From Sphingobacterium humi (GTDB lineage Bacteria; Bacteroidota; Bacteroidia; Sphingobacteriales; Sphingobacteriaceae): a stretch of DNA of 64,000 bases. Under the pieces are notes generated by a model. The model did not search any database. It saw nothing but the letters and a program-made list of their open reading frames with translations, and had not been told where the DNA came from. Of this stretch, positions 10,201-18,883 are shown in pieces (within the stretch, counting starts at the first letter, position 1; each line of letters starts with the position of its first letter). The stretch lies in contig NZ_WSQA01000017.1 in the NCBI RefSeq assembly GCF_009768885.1, positions 1 through 64,000 on the forward strand, given 5' to 3'. The translations under genes were made by a program, and so were the position numbers.

Positions 10201-10419
10201 GCATACCTGCGTGTGAAAAACGTAGAATTAGGTTATACGCTGCCAAGCTCATTGATGAAGAAAACAGCACTAAATAAAGTTCGGGTGTTTGTTTCGGGGC
10301 AGGATGTCTTTGAATTTACGAAAGTATTCTCGTTTATCGATCCTGAATTCCCAGACAATGCTGGCGTGACCTATCCTTTTTTCAGAACCTTTCAGGCAGG
10401 CTTAAACATCACCTTTTAA
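7210..10419 (+). CDS. SusC/RagA family TonB-linked outer membrane receptor (SusC-2)
   Basis: A 1069-aa outer-membrane importer and first gene of the AraC-associated operon. The long signal region (LLGFIPTVMMMGILPEKVEA) is followed by a carboxypeptidase-like domain (RGRVTDANGLPLDGVTVEV), the DVVVVGYGT element that marks the classical SusC branch, a plug (MQGAIPGVGI, ISVLKDAAAAAIYGSNAAGG) and a barrel ending in an aromatic residue (GLNITF). There is no STN domain. The SusD partner starts 2 bp after its stop. With the downstream GH3 and ceramidase-like enzymes it probably imports a glycosidic substrate. Confidence 0.94.
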   Translation: MRNYVLLSKGIPRKIHRNLILLGFIPTVMMMGILPEKVEAHPLAKIDFAMQAAIRGRVTDANGLPLDGVTVEVKGSQVKTSTNKRGEFSIPARIGQTLLFHHVGHMTQELLISSDQDVQLKLDFQTNPLEDVVVVGYGTSKKVNLTGAVSTISQEAFENKSMSTPLAAMQGAIPGVGITRTNGKPGGENYAVQIRGASSINNVGVLVMIDGVRGSFSELNPNDIESISVLKDAAAAAIYGSNAAGGVMLVTTKKGKKDKVEVSYSGNYGVTQASRMPTRMKSWDEAKYYDMSVFNSTGSIYWGEIKYAWMRGEKLDVIDTIGIRTGARPSDFYPGEHFIIDPTRPNVWVSYSDVDQIAVALKKVNPIQTHNVAVRGGNDKTSYYMSAGYYNRKGILRYGPDSEERYNLRLNLSNQLSKKVSLNSTLSYTDADVYQPVRGVDEVILLAYKFWGWEEPYRPDGSYHASNGIWPSIIEVEKDEGKSTRRLYTFEGSSNLKIKDLLPGLNVDVIGSKRLGFSKGNSFQKTLTYIGAEGKPIIFNPTNSMNKYVNANTFTSLQAFATYNLKVQQDHEFGLLGGYSFEDFRYDNIAAGIKSLVTNEMFSLNWGDPQSATVSDGITTAAAMGFFGRFNYNYKDKYLFESNLRYDGSSRLAPENRWQLFPSLSAGWVISNEDFFPKNNLVNNVKVRGSWGQLGNSDALGYYDYIGMLYAANNIPFNNARNTRIYQSQLASPNKTWETIETANIGLDTWMFDNRLNLSADFYVKKNKDMLANMEVQSIIGVGLPTFNIGELKTTGWEMNIGWKDMSKPFKYWVSALISDNTNKLTKYKGRNIVGLGRVGLIEGLPLNTIWGYKTDGLFQSDQEYKDYGVVINPKTGQGDMKYLDLDGDKKISMGDGTLANPGDLVRMGDTNPRYMFGLNLGFEYKGFSFSTFLQGVAQRKMLLNTVDFQPMFSEVRMPYKEQLDYWTPENPNAFWPRPYLNSTHSYLASDYWLQNAAYLRVKNVELGYTLPSSLMKKTALNKVRVFVSGQDVFEFTKVFSFIDPEFPDNAGVTYPFFRTFQAGLNITF

Positions 10420-10421
10420 TT

Positions 10422-12044
10422 ATGAAAATTGTTATGAAAAGTATAAAACAAATAATCGCAATAAGTTTTGTTGGTCTTGTATTGAGTTCTTGTGATTTAA
10501 GCTTGGATCGGATACCAGAAACGAATCTGTCAGATGCCAATTTCTGGGCAACGGAAGATAATTTTAGAATGGCCTGTAACCAATTTCCATCCCTTATTAC
10601 GGCGGAAAGTATCGTGTATGATGATTTGCGATCAGACTTTGCAACAGGGACAGGATTAAACAGCATAAGTGATGGAAGCCGGATGACTCCGGCGACTTCG
10701 GGAGATTGGAATGGTCCTTATCAGCTTATTTTTGGCACGAATAAAGTCATCGAGAAAGCTGAAGGAAAGCAAATTACGAATATCAATCGATGGGTCGGGG
10801 AAGCAAAGTTTTGGCGCGCTTTTGCCTATTTTCTATTGGTTAAGAAATTTGGTGATGTGCCTTTAGTGCTGCGCGTATTGAATGTTACTGATCCAGAGTT
10901 TACCGATGGGAGAAAAAGTCGCGATGTTGTATTACAACAAATCTATGATGATCTTGATTTTGCCATCAGCAATCTGCCAACACAACAAGTGTTGGGGCAG
11001 GCTGGATACGGACGTATTTCAAAAAGTGCTGCTTTAGCCTTCAAGTCGAGAGTAGCTCTATATTTTGGTACTCATATGAAATATCATAAATGGGGAGATG
11101 CTGCCAAGCATTTGCAATTGGCCATTACAACGTCAGAATTGACGATGAATGAAGGCCACTCGTTGTATACAGCTAAGCCTTATTATAATCTGTTTCAGTT
11201 AGATGGAGAAGGATTTGGAAATAAGGAGAATATTTTAGCCATTATTTTTGGACAAAGTTTAACGAACAGCATTCGTAGCCATAACATTGGAAGAGAAATG
11301 GAAAATGGCTATTTATCCATTACAAGAGCCATGGTTGAAGAGTTTTTGTGTGCCGACGGTCTTCCTTTTAAACAATCGCCATTGGCAGAATGGCCTGAAA
11401 AGGATCCCTCCTCTGTATTTAAGAATAAGGATCCACGCATGAAAGCAACCATTTATACGGAAGGTGAGGTTTTCGGCAGTCCGGTCGTTTATAAATGGAA
11501 TTTGCCAGCCATAAGAACACGTTTTTCACCCAAGAAATACTGTATAGTAGCTGATTGGGATAGTAGGCAATCTTTTGTTGATGTTGCAATGATACGATAT
11601 GCTGAAGTTTTGCTAAATTATGCCGAAGCTAAATATGAAAAAGATAATGCAATATCAGATGCTGACCTAAACAAGTCTATCAATTTATTGCGTGCAAGAG
11701 TAGGCATGCCTAACCTAACGAATCAATTTGTAATTGCCAATGGCTTAAACATGCAAACGGAAATTCGACGTGAACGAAATGTCGAGCTGGCACAAGAAGG
11801 ATTTCGCTATGATGATATCATCCGTTGGAAAATTGCGGAACAAGTATTACCAAAGCGAATGCTTGGCGCTACTTTCTTTGCTAATGTGTATACGGGCTCT
11901 GTTCGCGTTTCTTCCGATGGTTATATCCTAATACAGGATGAGTCATCCAGAAAGTTTGATCCGGCAAGAGACTATTTGTACCCAGTGCCGGTGCGTGAGA
12001 TTTCGTTAAGCGATGGATCGATTAAGCAGAACCCAAAATGGTAG
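10422..12044 (+). CDS. RagB/SusD family nutrient-binding outer membrane lipoprotein (SusD-2)
   Basis: A 540-aa surface glycan-binding lipoprotein. The lipobox is VLSSC with Cys at residue 24 of this start; a second ATG at 10434 would also give a good signal peptide. The N-terminal LDRIPETNLSDANFW and the C-terminal RRERNVELAQEGFRYDDIIRWK are the standard RagB/SusD family signatures. It is translationally close to SusC-2 and should form the SusCD complex with it. Confidence 0.94.
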   Translation: MKIVMKSIKQIIAISFVGLVLSSCDLSLDRIPETNLSDANFWATEDNFRMACNQFPSLITAESIVYDDLRSDFATGTGLNSISDGSRMTPATSGDWNGPYQLIFGTNKVIEKAEGKQITNINRWVGEAKFWRAFAYFLLVKKFGDVPLVLRVLNVTDPEFTDGRKSRDVVLQQIYDDLDFAISNLPTQQVLGQAGYGRISKSAALAFKSRVALYFGTHMKYHKWGDAAKHLQLAITTSELTMNEGHSLYTAKPYYNLFQLDGEGFGNKENILAIIFGQSLTNSIRSHNIGREMENGYLSITRAMVEEFLCADGLPFKQSPLAEWPEKDPSSVFKNKDPRMKATIYTEGEVFGSPVVYKWNLPAIRTRFSPKKYCIVADWDSRQSFVDVAMIRYAEVLLNYAEAKYEKDNAISDADLNKSINLLRARVGMPNLTNQFVIANGLNMQTEIRRERNVELAQEGFRYDDIIRWKIAEQVLPKRMLGATFFANVYTGSVRVSSDGYILIQDESSRKFDPARDYLYPVPVREISLSDGSIKQNPKW

Positions 12045-12096
12045 GGTAAAGCCATGCTATAGCTAGTAAATAACGAATTATTAAACTGAAAAGAAC

Positions 12097-13569
12097 ATGA
12101 GAATATTTTTGATGATGCTGTATTTGTGCTGTGGATTAATGGAGGAAGTACATGCCAGTGATTTCTACATCGGGCGGTCTTCGAAAGAAATTACACCGCA
12201 AACGCCTATTGCCTTAATGGGGCAGTTCCCTATCCGTATTTCGACACAAGTAGAAACTCCTTTGTATGTAAATATATTAGCCTTGGAAAGTCGTGAAGGG
12301 TCTCATTCAAAAGAATCATCTGTTCTAGTTTCTTGCGATCTCCTTTATATACCCAATAATTTACGAAGCGCTGTTCGTAGGGAAGTTCAAAAGTTGGTTC
12401 CTTCATTAGATACGGCGAAAGTTATATTAAATGCCACGCATATTCATACTGGGCCGGTTTTGGAGGAAGTTGCAGAGCAATATGCGTTTGGTTATGCTAT
12501 TCCTAAAGAGGGCGTCGTTCAGGTACAAGAGTATGTCACCTTTCTAGTTGGGCAAATCTGTAAAGGAATTCAAGAGGCGTGGAGTAATAGAACGGTAGGT
12601 GAATTAGCATGGGGTGTAGAGCGAGCTGCAATTGGCTATAATCGACGATCACTTTATAATAACGGAACTTCCGTATTATATGGCAAAACAGATCGTCCCG
12701 ACTTTAAAGGTCTTGAAGGCGGAGAGGATCATGATGTACAGAGTGTTTTTTTCTGGGATAAAGCAAATAAATTGATTGCCATCGCAATTGAAGTTCCTTG
12801 TCCGGCGCAAGAAGTTGAGTCCCGTGTTGCCGTAAATGCTGATTATTGGGATCCATTACGAAAACTATTAAAAAGACAGTACGGTGAGGATGTAGCTATC
12901 GTTGCCCTTATTGGGGCATCCGGCGATTTGTCACCGCATCGGATGTACCGCAAGGCAGCCATAGAGCGAATGAATAAACTAAAGAACTTAACGGCTTTGG
13001 AGAACATTGCTAGACAAGTATACCATGCCGTTGAAGAAACCTATAAAGCTGTTCAATATGATCGTGAACAATCACCGATTTTTATGCACAAGTATGAAGT
13101 GATTCCATTGCCAATGCGACAAATTAGCAAAGCAGAATATGTGGAAGCTAGCAAGCAATATCAACACACAATAGACCTAATGGCCAAAGATCCGAAAGCA
13201 AAGGATGATTATATGGCAAAATCGAATTGGCACAAAGGATTGATGAAGCGATATGAACGCTTGCAGAAAAATCCGAATAGTAAGTTGGATTCCGAAATTC
13301 ATGTTATTCGCCTCGGAGATATCGCAATTTGTACGAATCAGTTTGAGCTCTTCACCGACTATAGCATTCAAATACAAGCTAAAAGCAAAGCTTTGCAAAC
13401 ACTAGTGGTACAACTTGCCGGTGCTGGCACCTACTTACCTACGCAGAAGGCAATTTATGGGGGTGGCTATAGTGCTGTTGGTGAAAGTGATATTGTCGGT
13501 GCCGCTGGTGGGGAGGCCTTGGTAAAACGAACCGTTGAACTTATTAATAGCTGCTGGCCAACTGAATAA
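12097..13569 (+). CDS. Secreted neutral/alkaline ceramidase-like hydrolase (regulon A, copy 1)
   Basis: A 490-aa protein with a signal peptide ending near HAS. It resembles the N-terminal catalytic domain of neutral/alkaline ceramidases, zinc enzymes that cleave N-acyl bonds. The family's first metal motif is present as THIHTGP (His115, His117). Where the three relatives at 42-47 kb have a His (ACHATTN, YSLHY), this protein has CPAQE (Cys235-Pro236), so one expected zinc ligand seems to be missing. A conserved SGDLSPH lies near residue 272. It lacks the C-terminal immunoglobulin-like domain of true ceramidases. A sugar-linked amide is a more likely substrate than ceramide in this operon, but that is inference. 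It is followed by a paralogue 21 bp downstream. Confidence 0.8.
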   Translation: MRIFLMMLYLCCGLMEEVHASDFYIGRSSKEITPQTPIALMGQFPIRISTQVETPLYVNILALESREGSHSKESSVLVSCDLLYIPNNLRSAVRREVQKLVPSLDTAKVILNATHIHTGPVLEEVAEQYAFGYAIPKEGVVQVQEYVTFLVGQICKGIQEAWSNRTVGELAWGVERAAIGYNRRSLYNNGTSVLYGKTDRPDFKGLEGGEDHDVQSVFFWDKANKLIAIAIEVPCPAQEVESRVAVNADYWDPLRKLLKRQYGEDVAIVALIGASGDLSPHRMYRKAAIERMNKLKNLTALENIARQVYHAVEETYKAVQYDREQSPIFMHKYEVIPLPMRQISKAEYVEASKQYQHTIDLMAKDPKAKDDYMAKSNWHKGLMKRYERLQKNPNSKLDSEIHVIRLGDIAICTNQFELFTDYSIQIQAKSKALQTLVVQLAGAGTYLPTQKAIYGGGYSAVGESDIVGAAGGEALVKRTVELINSCWPTE

Positions 13570-13590
13570 TTATTCATAAAACTGTTTATT

Positions 13591-15030
13591 ATGAAGAAAT
13601 TGAGTTTAAGTTTTATTTTCTTATGGATTGCTGTTGTTGCCATTTCCCAAGAAAAGGGAGAGTTATTTGCGGGTTGGTCTAGTAAAAGTATTACACCTGA
13701 GAAACCGACAGCCTTAGCAGGACAATTCGAAACAAGAATAAGTAGGAAGGCCCTTGATCCTGTTACTTGTACGGCATTGGCACTAGAAACCCGTAGTAAA
13801 GGGAGACTTGTGGAGGCCTCGCTTCTTATATCTATTGACTTGGTTGATTTGCGTCATAATTTTGATCAACAAATTAAAGCAGCAATTGCTAAAAAACTGC
13901 CAAACTTTGATACCAATAAAATCCTCATCAATGTGACGCACACCCATACCGGACCATCAACCGTTCTTCAGAATTTCAATATTCCGAAAGAGGCTATACA
14001 ACCTGATGAATACCGTGAATTTGCAGCTGAACGAATCGCTGAAGCAGCAATGGAGGCCTGGAACAATAGAAAGCCAGGTGGTATTAGCTGGGGATTAGGA
14101 CAGGCGGTAGTAGGCTATAATAGGAGAGTTGTATATACTGAACCTATTTCTAGTGTCTTTGGGGCTGGCCATACAGTAATGTATGGAAATGCAAATAATC
14201 CTTCCTTTTCCCATATAGAAGGAACGGAGGATCATGCTGTGGAATTATTGTTCCTTTGGGATAGTAAGAAGCAACTGACCGGGATATTGGTCAATATTGC
14301 ATGTCCGGCTCAAGAAACAGAAAGCTTAAGCGAAGTGTCGGCAGACTTTTGGCATGAAGCCCGTGAGCAATTAGCAAAAAAGTTTGGCCAACATGTGTTT
14401 ATTCTTCCGCAATTAGCTGCTGCAGGTGATATTTCTCCCCATTTAATCTGGCGAAAAAAAGCAGAAGAAGCTATGCTTAAGCGGAAAGGTCTGACTAGAC
14501 GGCAAGAATTGGGGCGCAGGATTTCGCAGGCAATTCTCGAAGTATATCCTTATGTGCAGCAGGATATTCAACAGGAGATTGTCTTACGATATACTTATAA
14601 AGATATTAAATTACCAGTTCGTCGGGTAACAAAATCAGAAGCTTTACAAGCGGAAAAGTTAGCTAAAGATGATCCTTCTAAAGCCTTTTGGCATCACGAA
14701 ATCATTGCCCGCTATAATAATCAGGAAGAAGAGCCGCAGTTTCCTACGCGGATAAATGTGCTTCGAATAGGGGATGTTGTGATGGCTTCAAATCCTTTTG
14801 AGTTGTTTTTAGATTATGGAGTTCAGATTAAAGCCCGTAGTCAATCGCTGTTGACCATGCTGGTGCAATTAGCCAGCGGCGGGACCCCTACTTATTTGCC
14901 GACGGCTAGAGCTGAGGCAGGAAAAGGTTATTCAGCAATTGTGCAAAGTAATTTGGTGGGCCATGAAGGAGGCCAGCAATTGGTGGAAGAAACCCTAGAC
15001 CTGATAAACCAAGTATTGGAAACCCCTTAA
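13591..15030 (+). CDS. Secreted neutral/alkaline ceramidase-like hydrolase (regulon A, copy 2)
   Basis: A 479-aa paralogue of the preceding gene with a signal peptide (cut near VVAISQ). It shares the start of the mature protein (AGWSSKSITPEKPTALAGQF), the metal motif THTHTGP (His117, His119), the GYNRR segment and the CPAQETES motif (Cys238-Pro239) in place of the His found in canonical-looking relatives, as well as GDISPH. The two genes are clearly an old tandem duplication, diverged enough to differ in specificity. The protein is probably periplasmic or surface-exposed and acts with the GH3 enzyme encoded next. The chemistry is unproven. Confidence 0.8.
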   Translation: MKKLSLSFIFLWIAVVAISQEKGELFAGWSSKSITPEKPTALAGQFETRISRKALDPVTCTALALETRSKGRLVEASLLISIDLVDLRHNFDQQIKAAIAKKLPNFDTNKILINVTHTHTGPSTVLQNFNIPKEAIQPDEYREFAAERIAEAAMEAWNNRKPGGISWGLGQAVVGYNRRVVYTEPISSVFGAGHTVMYGNANNPSFSHIEGTEDHAVELLFLWDSKKQLTGILVNIACPAQETESLSEVSADFWHEAREQLAKKFGQHVFILPQLAAAGDISPHLIWRKKAEEAMLKRKGLTRRQELGRRISQAILEVYPYVQQDIQQEIVLRYTYKDIKLPVRRVTKSEALQAEKLAKDDPSKAFWHHEIIARYNNQEEEPQFPTRINVLRIGDVVMASNPFELFLDYGVQIKARSQSLLTMLVQLASGGTPTYLPTARAEAGKGYSAIVQSNLVGHEGGQQLVEETLDLINQVLETP

Positions 15031-15076
15031 AGGTGGGATTGATTTAAATTATTAACCTATATACGTATTTTTTTAC

Positions 15077-17461
15077 ATGATGAAAAGAAACATTGTATTT
15101 GCAGTAAGCATTATTTTTATGATTTCCTTAGGTAGCAATTTGTGCTTTGCGCAAAACTATCCCTACAAAAATCCTAAGCTACCAACGGAAGAACGTTTAC
15201 AGGATTTATTGAGCCGAATGTCTATTGAAGAGAAGGTTGCTCAAATGATTAAGGTTAGTCTACAGGACTTGTCGCATGATGCGAAGGGTAAAATTACCCA
15301 AGAGTCAATGCAGAAGCTTTTTAAAGCGGAAGGCATTGGTTGTATCGATCCGCCAGTTACCGATGGAAGAACCGGTAAACCCATAGATGTAAAAGGTCTT
15401 GCAGAGTATTCTGAAGCTGCTGACCAATACCTTCGAAAGCATACTCGCTGGGGAATTCCGGCTATTCAAGTAGATTTAGGCGGGATTCATGGTCAACTAG
15501 CTTATGATGCTACTATTTTCCCGCAATCTATAGGTCAGGGCAGTACCTGGAATACAAGCTTGATCTATAGAATGGCTGAATTGATGGCAAAAGAGGCTGT
15601 TTTAACAGGCTGTGACCAATTCTTTGCTCCATTATTTGATATCGTTCGAGATCCCCGATACGGTCGTGTTGAAGAAGCCTTTGGTGAAGATCCTTATTTA
15701 GTTGCTGAAATCGGAAAAGCTTTTGTGCATGGTCTTCAAGGTGACCCTAAGTTAACCAAAGATGCTTTGCCGAAGGATAAACTCATTGCGACAGCAAAAC
15801 ACTTTGTAGCGTATAGTGTGCCCACAGCGGGAATCAATATCGCTCCAGTAGAGATTGGACCTCGGGACTTCCGAAGTATTCACTTATATCCATTTGAAAA
15901 GGCAGTAAGAGAGTCGAATGTATATTCCATTATGCCGGCTTATAATGAGGTTAATGGTATTCCGGTGCATGGCAACAAAGAGTTATTACGTGACATCTTA
16001 AGAGATGAATATGGATTTACAGGCTATGTTTTTGCAGATTACGGTGGTGTTTATATGTTAGAAACGAAGCACCATGTAACAGCAAATAAAGCAGAAACCG
16101 CTCTATTAGCCCTGCAAAGCGGAGTCGATCAAGAAGGACATGATTATTCTTATTCGCAATTAATAGCTATTGCTAAAAAGGACCAAGAAGTAGAGCGTTT
16201 GGTGAATGAGGCGGCAGGTAATATCTTACGGGTGAAGTTTAAAGCAGGCATGTTTGATAATCCTTATAAAGCGCCGAAGAATATTGCATCGATGGTGAAT
16301 ACGGCAATTTCCAAGCAATTAAGTCAGGAAGTTGCGGAAGAATCCATCATCCTATTAAAAAATCAAAACAAGCTATTGCCTCTAAATCGCAAGACTTTAA
16401 AATCCATTGCTGTAATAGGCCCCAATGCAGATCAAGTTCAATATGGTGATTATAGCATAACAAAGGATAATGTTACAGGGGTCACCATTTTACAAGGGAT
16501 CAAAAATTTAGTTGGCAATTCCGTGAAAGTGAATTATGCGAAAGGATGTGGAATTACCAGTCTGGACAAAAGTGGATTCGAAGATGCTATCGCTGCGGCT
16601 AACCAGAGTGAAGTAGTTGTTTTGGTAATTGGCGGAAGTAGTATGTCATTAGCTGGAACAGGTTGGGGAGAAGCAACAAAGGATGTTGATGAACCAACTG
16701 CAGGTGAAGGATTTGACCGATCAGAATTAGATCCTCCGGGGGTGCAGGCCGAACTTATTCAAGCACTGTACAAAACGGGAAAACCTATTGTTTTGGTGAC
16801 TGTACATGGAAGACCCTACAGTATTCCATGGGAGAAGGAAAACCTTCCTGCAATTTTAGAAGCTTGGTACCCTGGTTCGCAAGGTGGGCATGCCTTGGCT
16901 AGGATTCTATTTGGCGATGTAAATCCTTCAGGAAAGTTAACTATGACTGTACCGCAGTCTGTGGGCCATATTCCTGTGTTTTACAACCATAAACCTTCAG
17001 CTAAAGGACATTATAAAAAACGAGGAACTCCTGAAAAGCCTGGTAGAGATTATGTCTTCTCCTCTCCTGATCCTTTATTCCCATTTGGATTTGGATTAAG
17101 CTATACTCAGTTTGAGTATTCGGACTTAAAAATTGAACAGAACAATCTGAATGCTAATGACAGCATTCGGTTATCCTTGAAAGTAAAGAATGTGGGTCAA
17201 GTGGCAGGAAAGGAAGTTGTTCAGGTGTATGTGAATGATAAAGTTAGCTCTGTAACTACGCCAATAATGGAGCTCAAAAGCTTTGATAAGGTATTCATTC
17301 AACCAGGAGAAACAATGCTGGTTAATTTTAGTATACCTTGTCGAGAGTTAGGTCTTTGGAATAGAGATATGAAATACGTGGTAGAACCTGGGGAGTTTGA
17401 TATTATGGTGGGCGGGTCTTCTGATGATATAAAACTGACCGGGTTAATTAATATTCGATAA
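15077..17461 (+). CDS. Glycoside hydrolase family 3 beta-glycosidase
   Basis: A 794-aa secreted enzyme (signal peptide ending near LCFAQ). The order is the standard GH3 one: a TIM barrel with RYGRVEEAFGEDPYLV and AKHFVAY, the likely nucleophile Asp321 in FADYGG, then the alpha/beta sandwich (AEESIILLKNQNKLLPL, VVVLVIGGSS) and a C-terminal fibronectin III-like domain (VVQVYVNDKVSS). GH3 enzymes release terminal beta-linked glucose, xylose or related sugars from the non-reducing end. It is the only classical glycosidase in the operon, so it probably trims the imported oligosaccharide in the periplasm. The exact sugar cannot be read from sequence. Confidence 0.92.
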   Translation: MMKRNIVFAVSIIFMISLGSNLCFAQNYPYKNPKLPTEERLQDLLSRMSIEEKVAQMIKVSLQDLSHDAKGKITQESMQKLFKAEGIGCIDPPVTDGRTGKPIDVKGLAEYSEAADQYLRKHTRWGIPAIQVDLGGIHGQLAYDATIFPQSIGQGSTWNTSLIYRMAELMAKEAVLTGCDQFFAPLFDIVRDPRYGRVEEAFGEDPYLVAEIGKAFVHGLQGDPKLTKDALPKDKLIATAKHFVAYSVPTAGINIAPVEIGPRDFRSIHLYPFEKAVRESNVYSIMPAYNEVNGIPVHGNKELLRDILRDEYGFTGYVFADYGGVYMLETKHHVTANKAETALLALQSGVDQEGHDYSYSQLIAIAKKDQEVERLVNEAAGNILRVKFKAGMFDNPYKAPKNIASMVNTAISKQLSQEVAEESIILLKNQNKLLPLNRKTLKSIAVIGPNADQVQYGDYSITKDNVTGVTILQGIKNLVGNSVKVNYAKGCGITSLDKSGFEDAIAAANQSEVVVLVIGGSSMSLAGTGWGEATKDVDEPTAGEGFDRSELDPPGVQAELIQALYKTGKPIVLVTVHGRPYSIPWEKENLPAILEAWYPGSQGGHALARILFGDVNPSGKLTMTVPQSVGHIPVFYNHKPSAKGHYKKRGTPEKPGRDYVFSSPDPLFPFGFGLSYTQFEYSDLKIEQNNLNANDSIRLSLKVKNVGQVAGKEVVQVYVNDKVSSVTTPIMELKSFDKVFIQPGETMLVNFSIPCRELGLWNRDMKYVVEPGEFDIMVGGSSDDIKLTGLINIR

Positions 17462-17477
17462 AAAATAAATAAACGGC

Positions 17478-18722
17478 ATGAAAGTTCTCAAATTCCTTCC
17501 CATTTATTTGATATTCCTCGTTATGGGGATGGTAGACGCGGTTGGGCCAATGGTAAGTTTGGCCAAAGAGTCATTTCTCTTATCGATAACGGTTGCTACG
17601 GCCTTACCATTTATTGGTTATTTATTATTTGGCCTCTTCTCTATCCCGGTAGGTGTCTTGCAGAATAAAAAGGGGAAGGTATTTGTGATCAACTTAGGTT
17701 TAGGTATTATGCTTCTCGGATTATTCTTGCCCATTGTTTTTGGAATGTATGGGAAGTTAGCTGTTGATAGTTCTTCGTTAAATCAATTTTACAAAATACT
17801 CTTGTCAACATTATTTATGGGGGCAGGCGGAGCTATTTTGCAAGTGGCAGGGAATCCTTTTGTACGCGATATCTCAGGTCGGGGAGAGTATTCAAGCAAT
17901 CTTTCTTTGGCACAATCCTTCATTACCATTGGTTCATCCTTAGGCTTTTTAGTGCCCACTTTTATGTTTAACATTTTTAAGTTAGACTGGACCTCGTTAT
18001 TTCCAATATACAGCGCGATTGCTATTCTTGCATTTTTTATGTTCAATACAAGTCGATTTGCCAACAAGAAATCGCAGATCATTGTCGAGCAGGCAAGTTT
18101 GAAAAGCTGCATTCAACTGCTAACCAATAGATATGTGGTATTCATGATGTTTGGCATATTTATTTACTGTGGACTAGAGATTGCAATCGCTTCTCATACA
18201 CCCATTTTATTAAACAGTTTATTTCAGATTTCGCTTTCCGAAATGGGCCTTTTGGTCAGCTGGTCGCTTTTTTATTTGCCTATTTTCTTTGGACGTTTCT
18301 TAGGTTCCTATTTGTTGAAGTTTTTAAAACCAGCCAATATGCTGATGTATTCTGTAGTTGTTGCAATTGTTGGTATTGTAATTATTCTTACCTCTCAACA
18401 TATGTGGTTCACTTTAACTGGTGTCCTGATTTGTGGCCTTGGTTTCTCAAACATCTTTCCACTAATCTTTTCTATAACTATTGATAGCATGCCTGAAAAG
18501 GAAAATCAGTTATCCGGATTAATGGTGACGATGATTGCTGGTGGAGCTTTTCTGCCGATGCTTATGGGGGTATTAGCTGATAAGATTGGAATTCAACAAG
18601 CTTTTATTATTCCGCTGTTAAGTGTGGGCTATTTGCTGTTTCTTGCTTTGCTGAATATGAGGAGAAAATACGTAAAGCAAGCTAAGCCAGAATTAAAGGA
18701 AAAAGTGCATGAAGCTATCTAG
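17478..18722 (+). CDS. MFS sugar transporter
   Basis: A 414-aa integral membrane protein, hydrophobic throughout with roughly 12 predicted spans. The early glycine/proline-rich segment (LPFIGYLLFGLFSIPVGVLQ) and the later GAGGAILQVAGNPFVRDI resemble the FucP-like group of sugar:proton symporters. It starts 16 bp after the GH3 stop, so it belongs to the same transcript. It likely carries the monosaccharide released by the upstream hydrolases across the inner membrane to the enzymes of the next operon. Confidence 0.88.
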   Translation: MKVLKFLPIYLIFLVMGMVDAVGPMVSLAKESFLLSITVATALPFIGYLLFGLFSIPVGVLQNKKGKVFVINLGLGIMLLGLFLPIVFGMYGKLAVDSSSLNQFYKILLSTLFMGAGGAILQVAGNPFVRDISGRGEYSSNLSLAQSFITIGSSLGFLVPTFMFNIFKLDWTSLFPIYSAIAILAFFMFNTSRFANKKSQIIVEQASLKSCIQLLTNRYVVFMMFGIFIYCGLEIAIASHTPILLNSLFQISLSEMGLLVSWSLFYLPIFFGRFLGSYLLKFLKPANMLMYSVVVAIVGIVIILTSQHMWFTLTGVLICGLGFSNIFPLIFSITIDSMPEKENQLSGLMVTMIAGGAFLPMLMGVLADKIGIQQAFIIPLLSVGYLLFLALLNMRRKYVKQAKPELKEKVHEAI

Positions 18723-18763
18723 TTTGCCTTGTATTTTCATAAATGCTATTGTTTCATGCAAAC

Positions 18764-18823
18764 ATAGTGTCAATAATGGTGAATCTAGTCGTTTTATAAA
18801 TAGGTTGTGGATGATAGTTTTGA
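18764..18823 (+). promoter_or_regulatory. Putative AraC-controlled promoter of the isomerase/kinase/aminotransferase operon
   Basis: ATAGTGTC at 18764-18771, TAGTCGTTTT at 18786-18795 and the -7-like element TAGTTTTG at 18815-18822 repeat the layout in front of SusC-2 (7043-7102) with no change in spacing; the two start points differ by 22 and then 29 nt in both places. The TAGT half-sites are again 21 bp apart, and the -33 position is again TTTT. Confidence 0.65.
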
Positions 18824-18883
18824 GTATGAGTAAAAACCTGAATCAGTTCAATAATAATTTTTTGAAACACCAGACTAAATAGA

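Noticed and set aside
14110..14140. A GTTGTATATACT sequence resembling half of the GntR operator
   Set aside because: It is inside a coding sequence, lacks the right half of the palindrome and has no promoter next to it.
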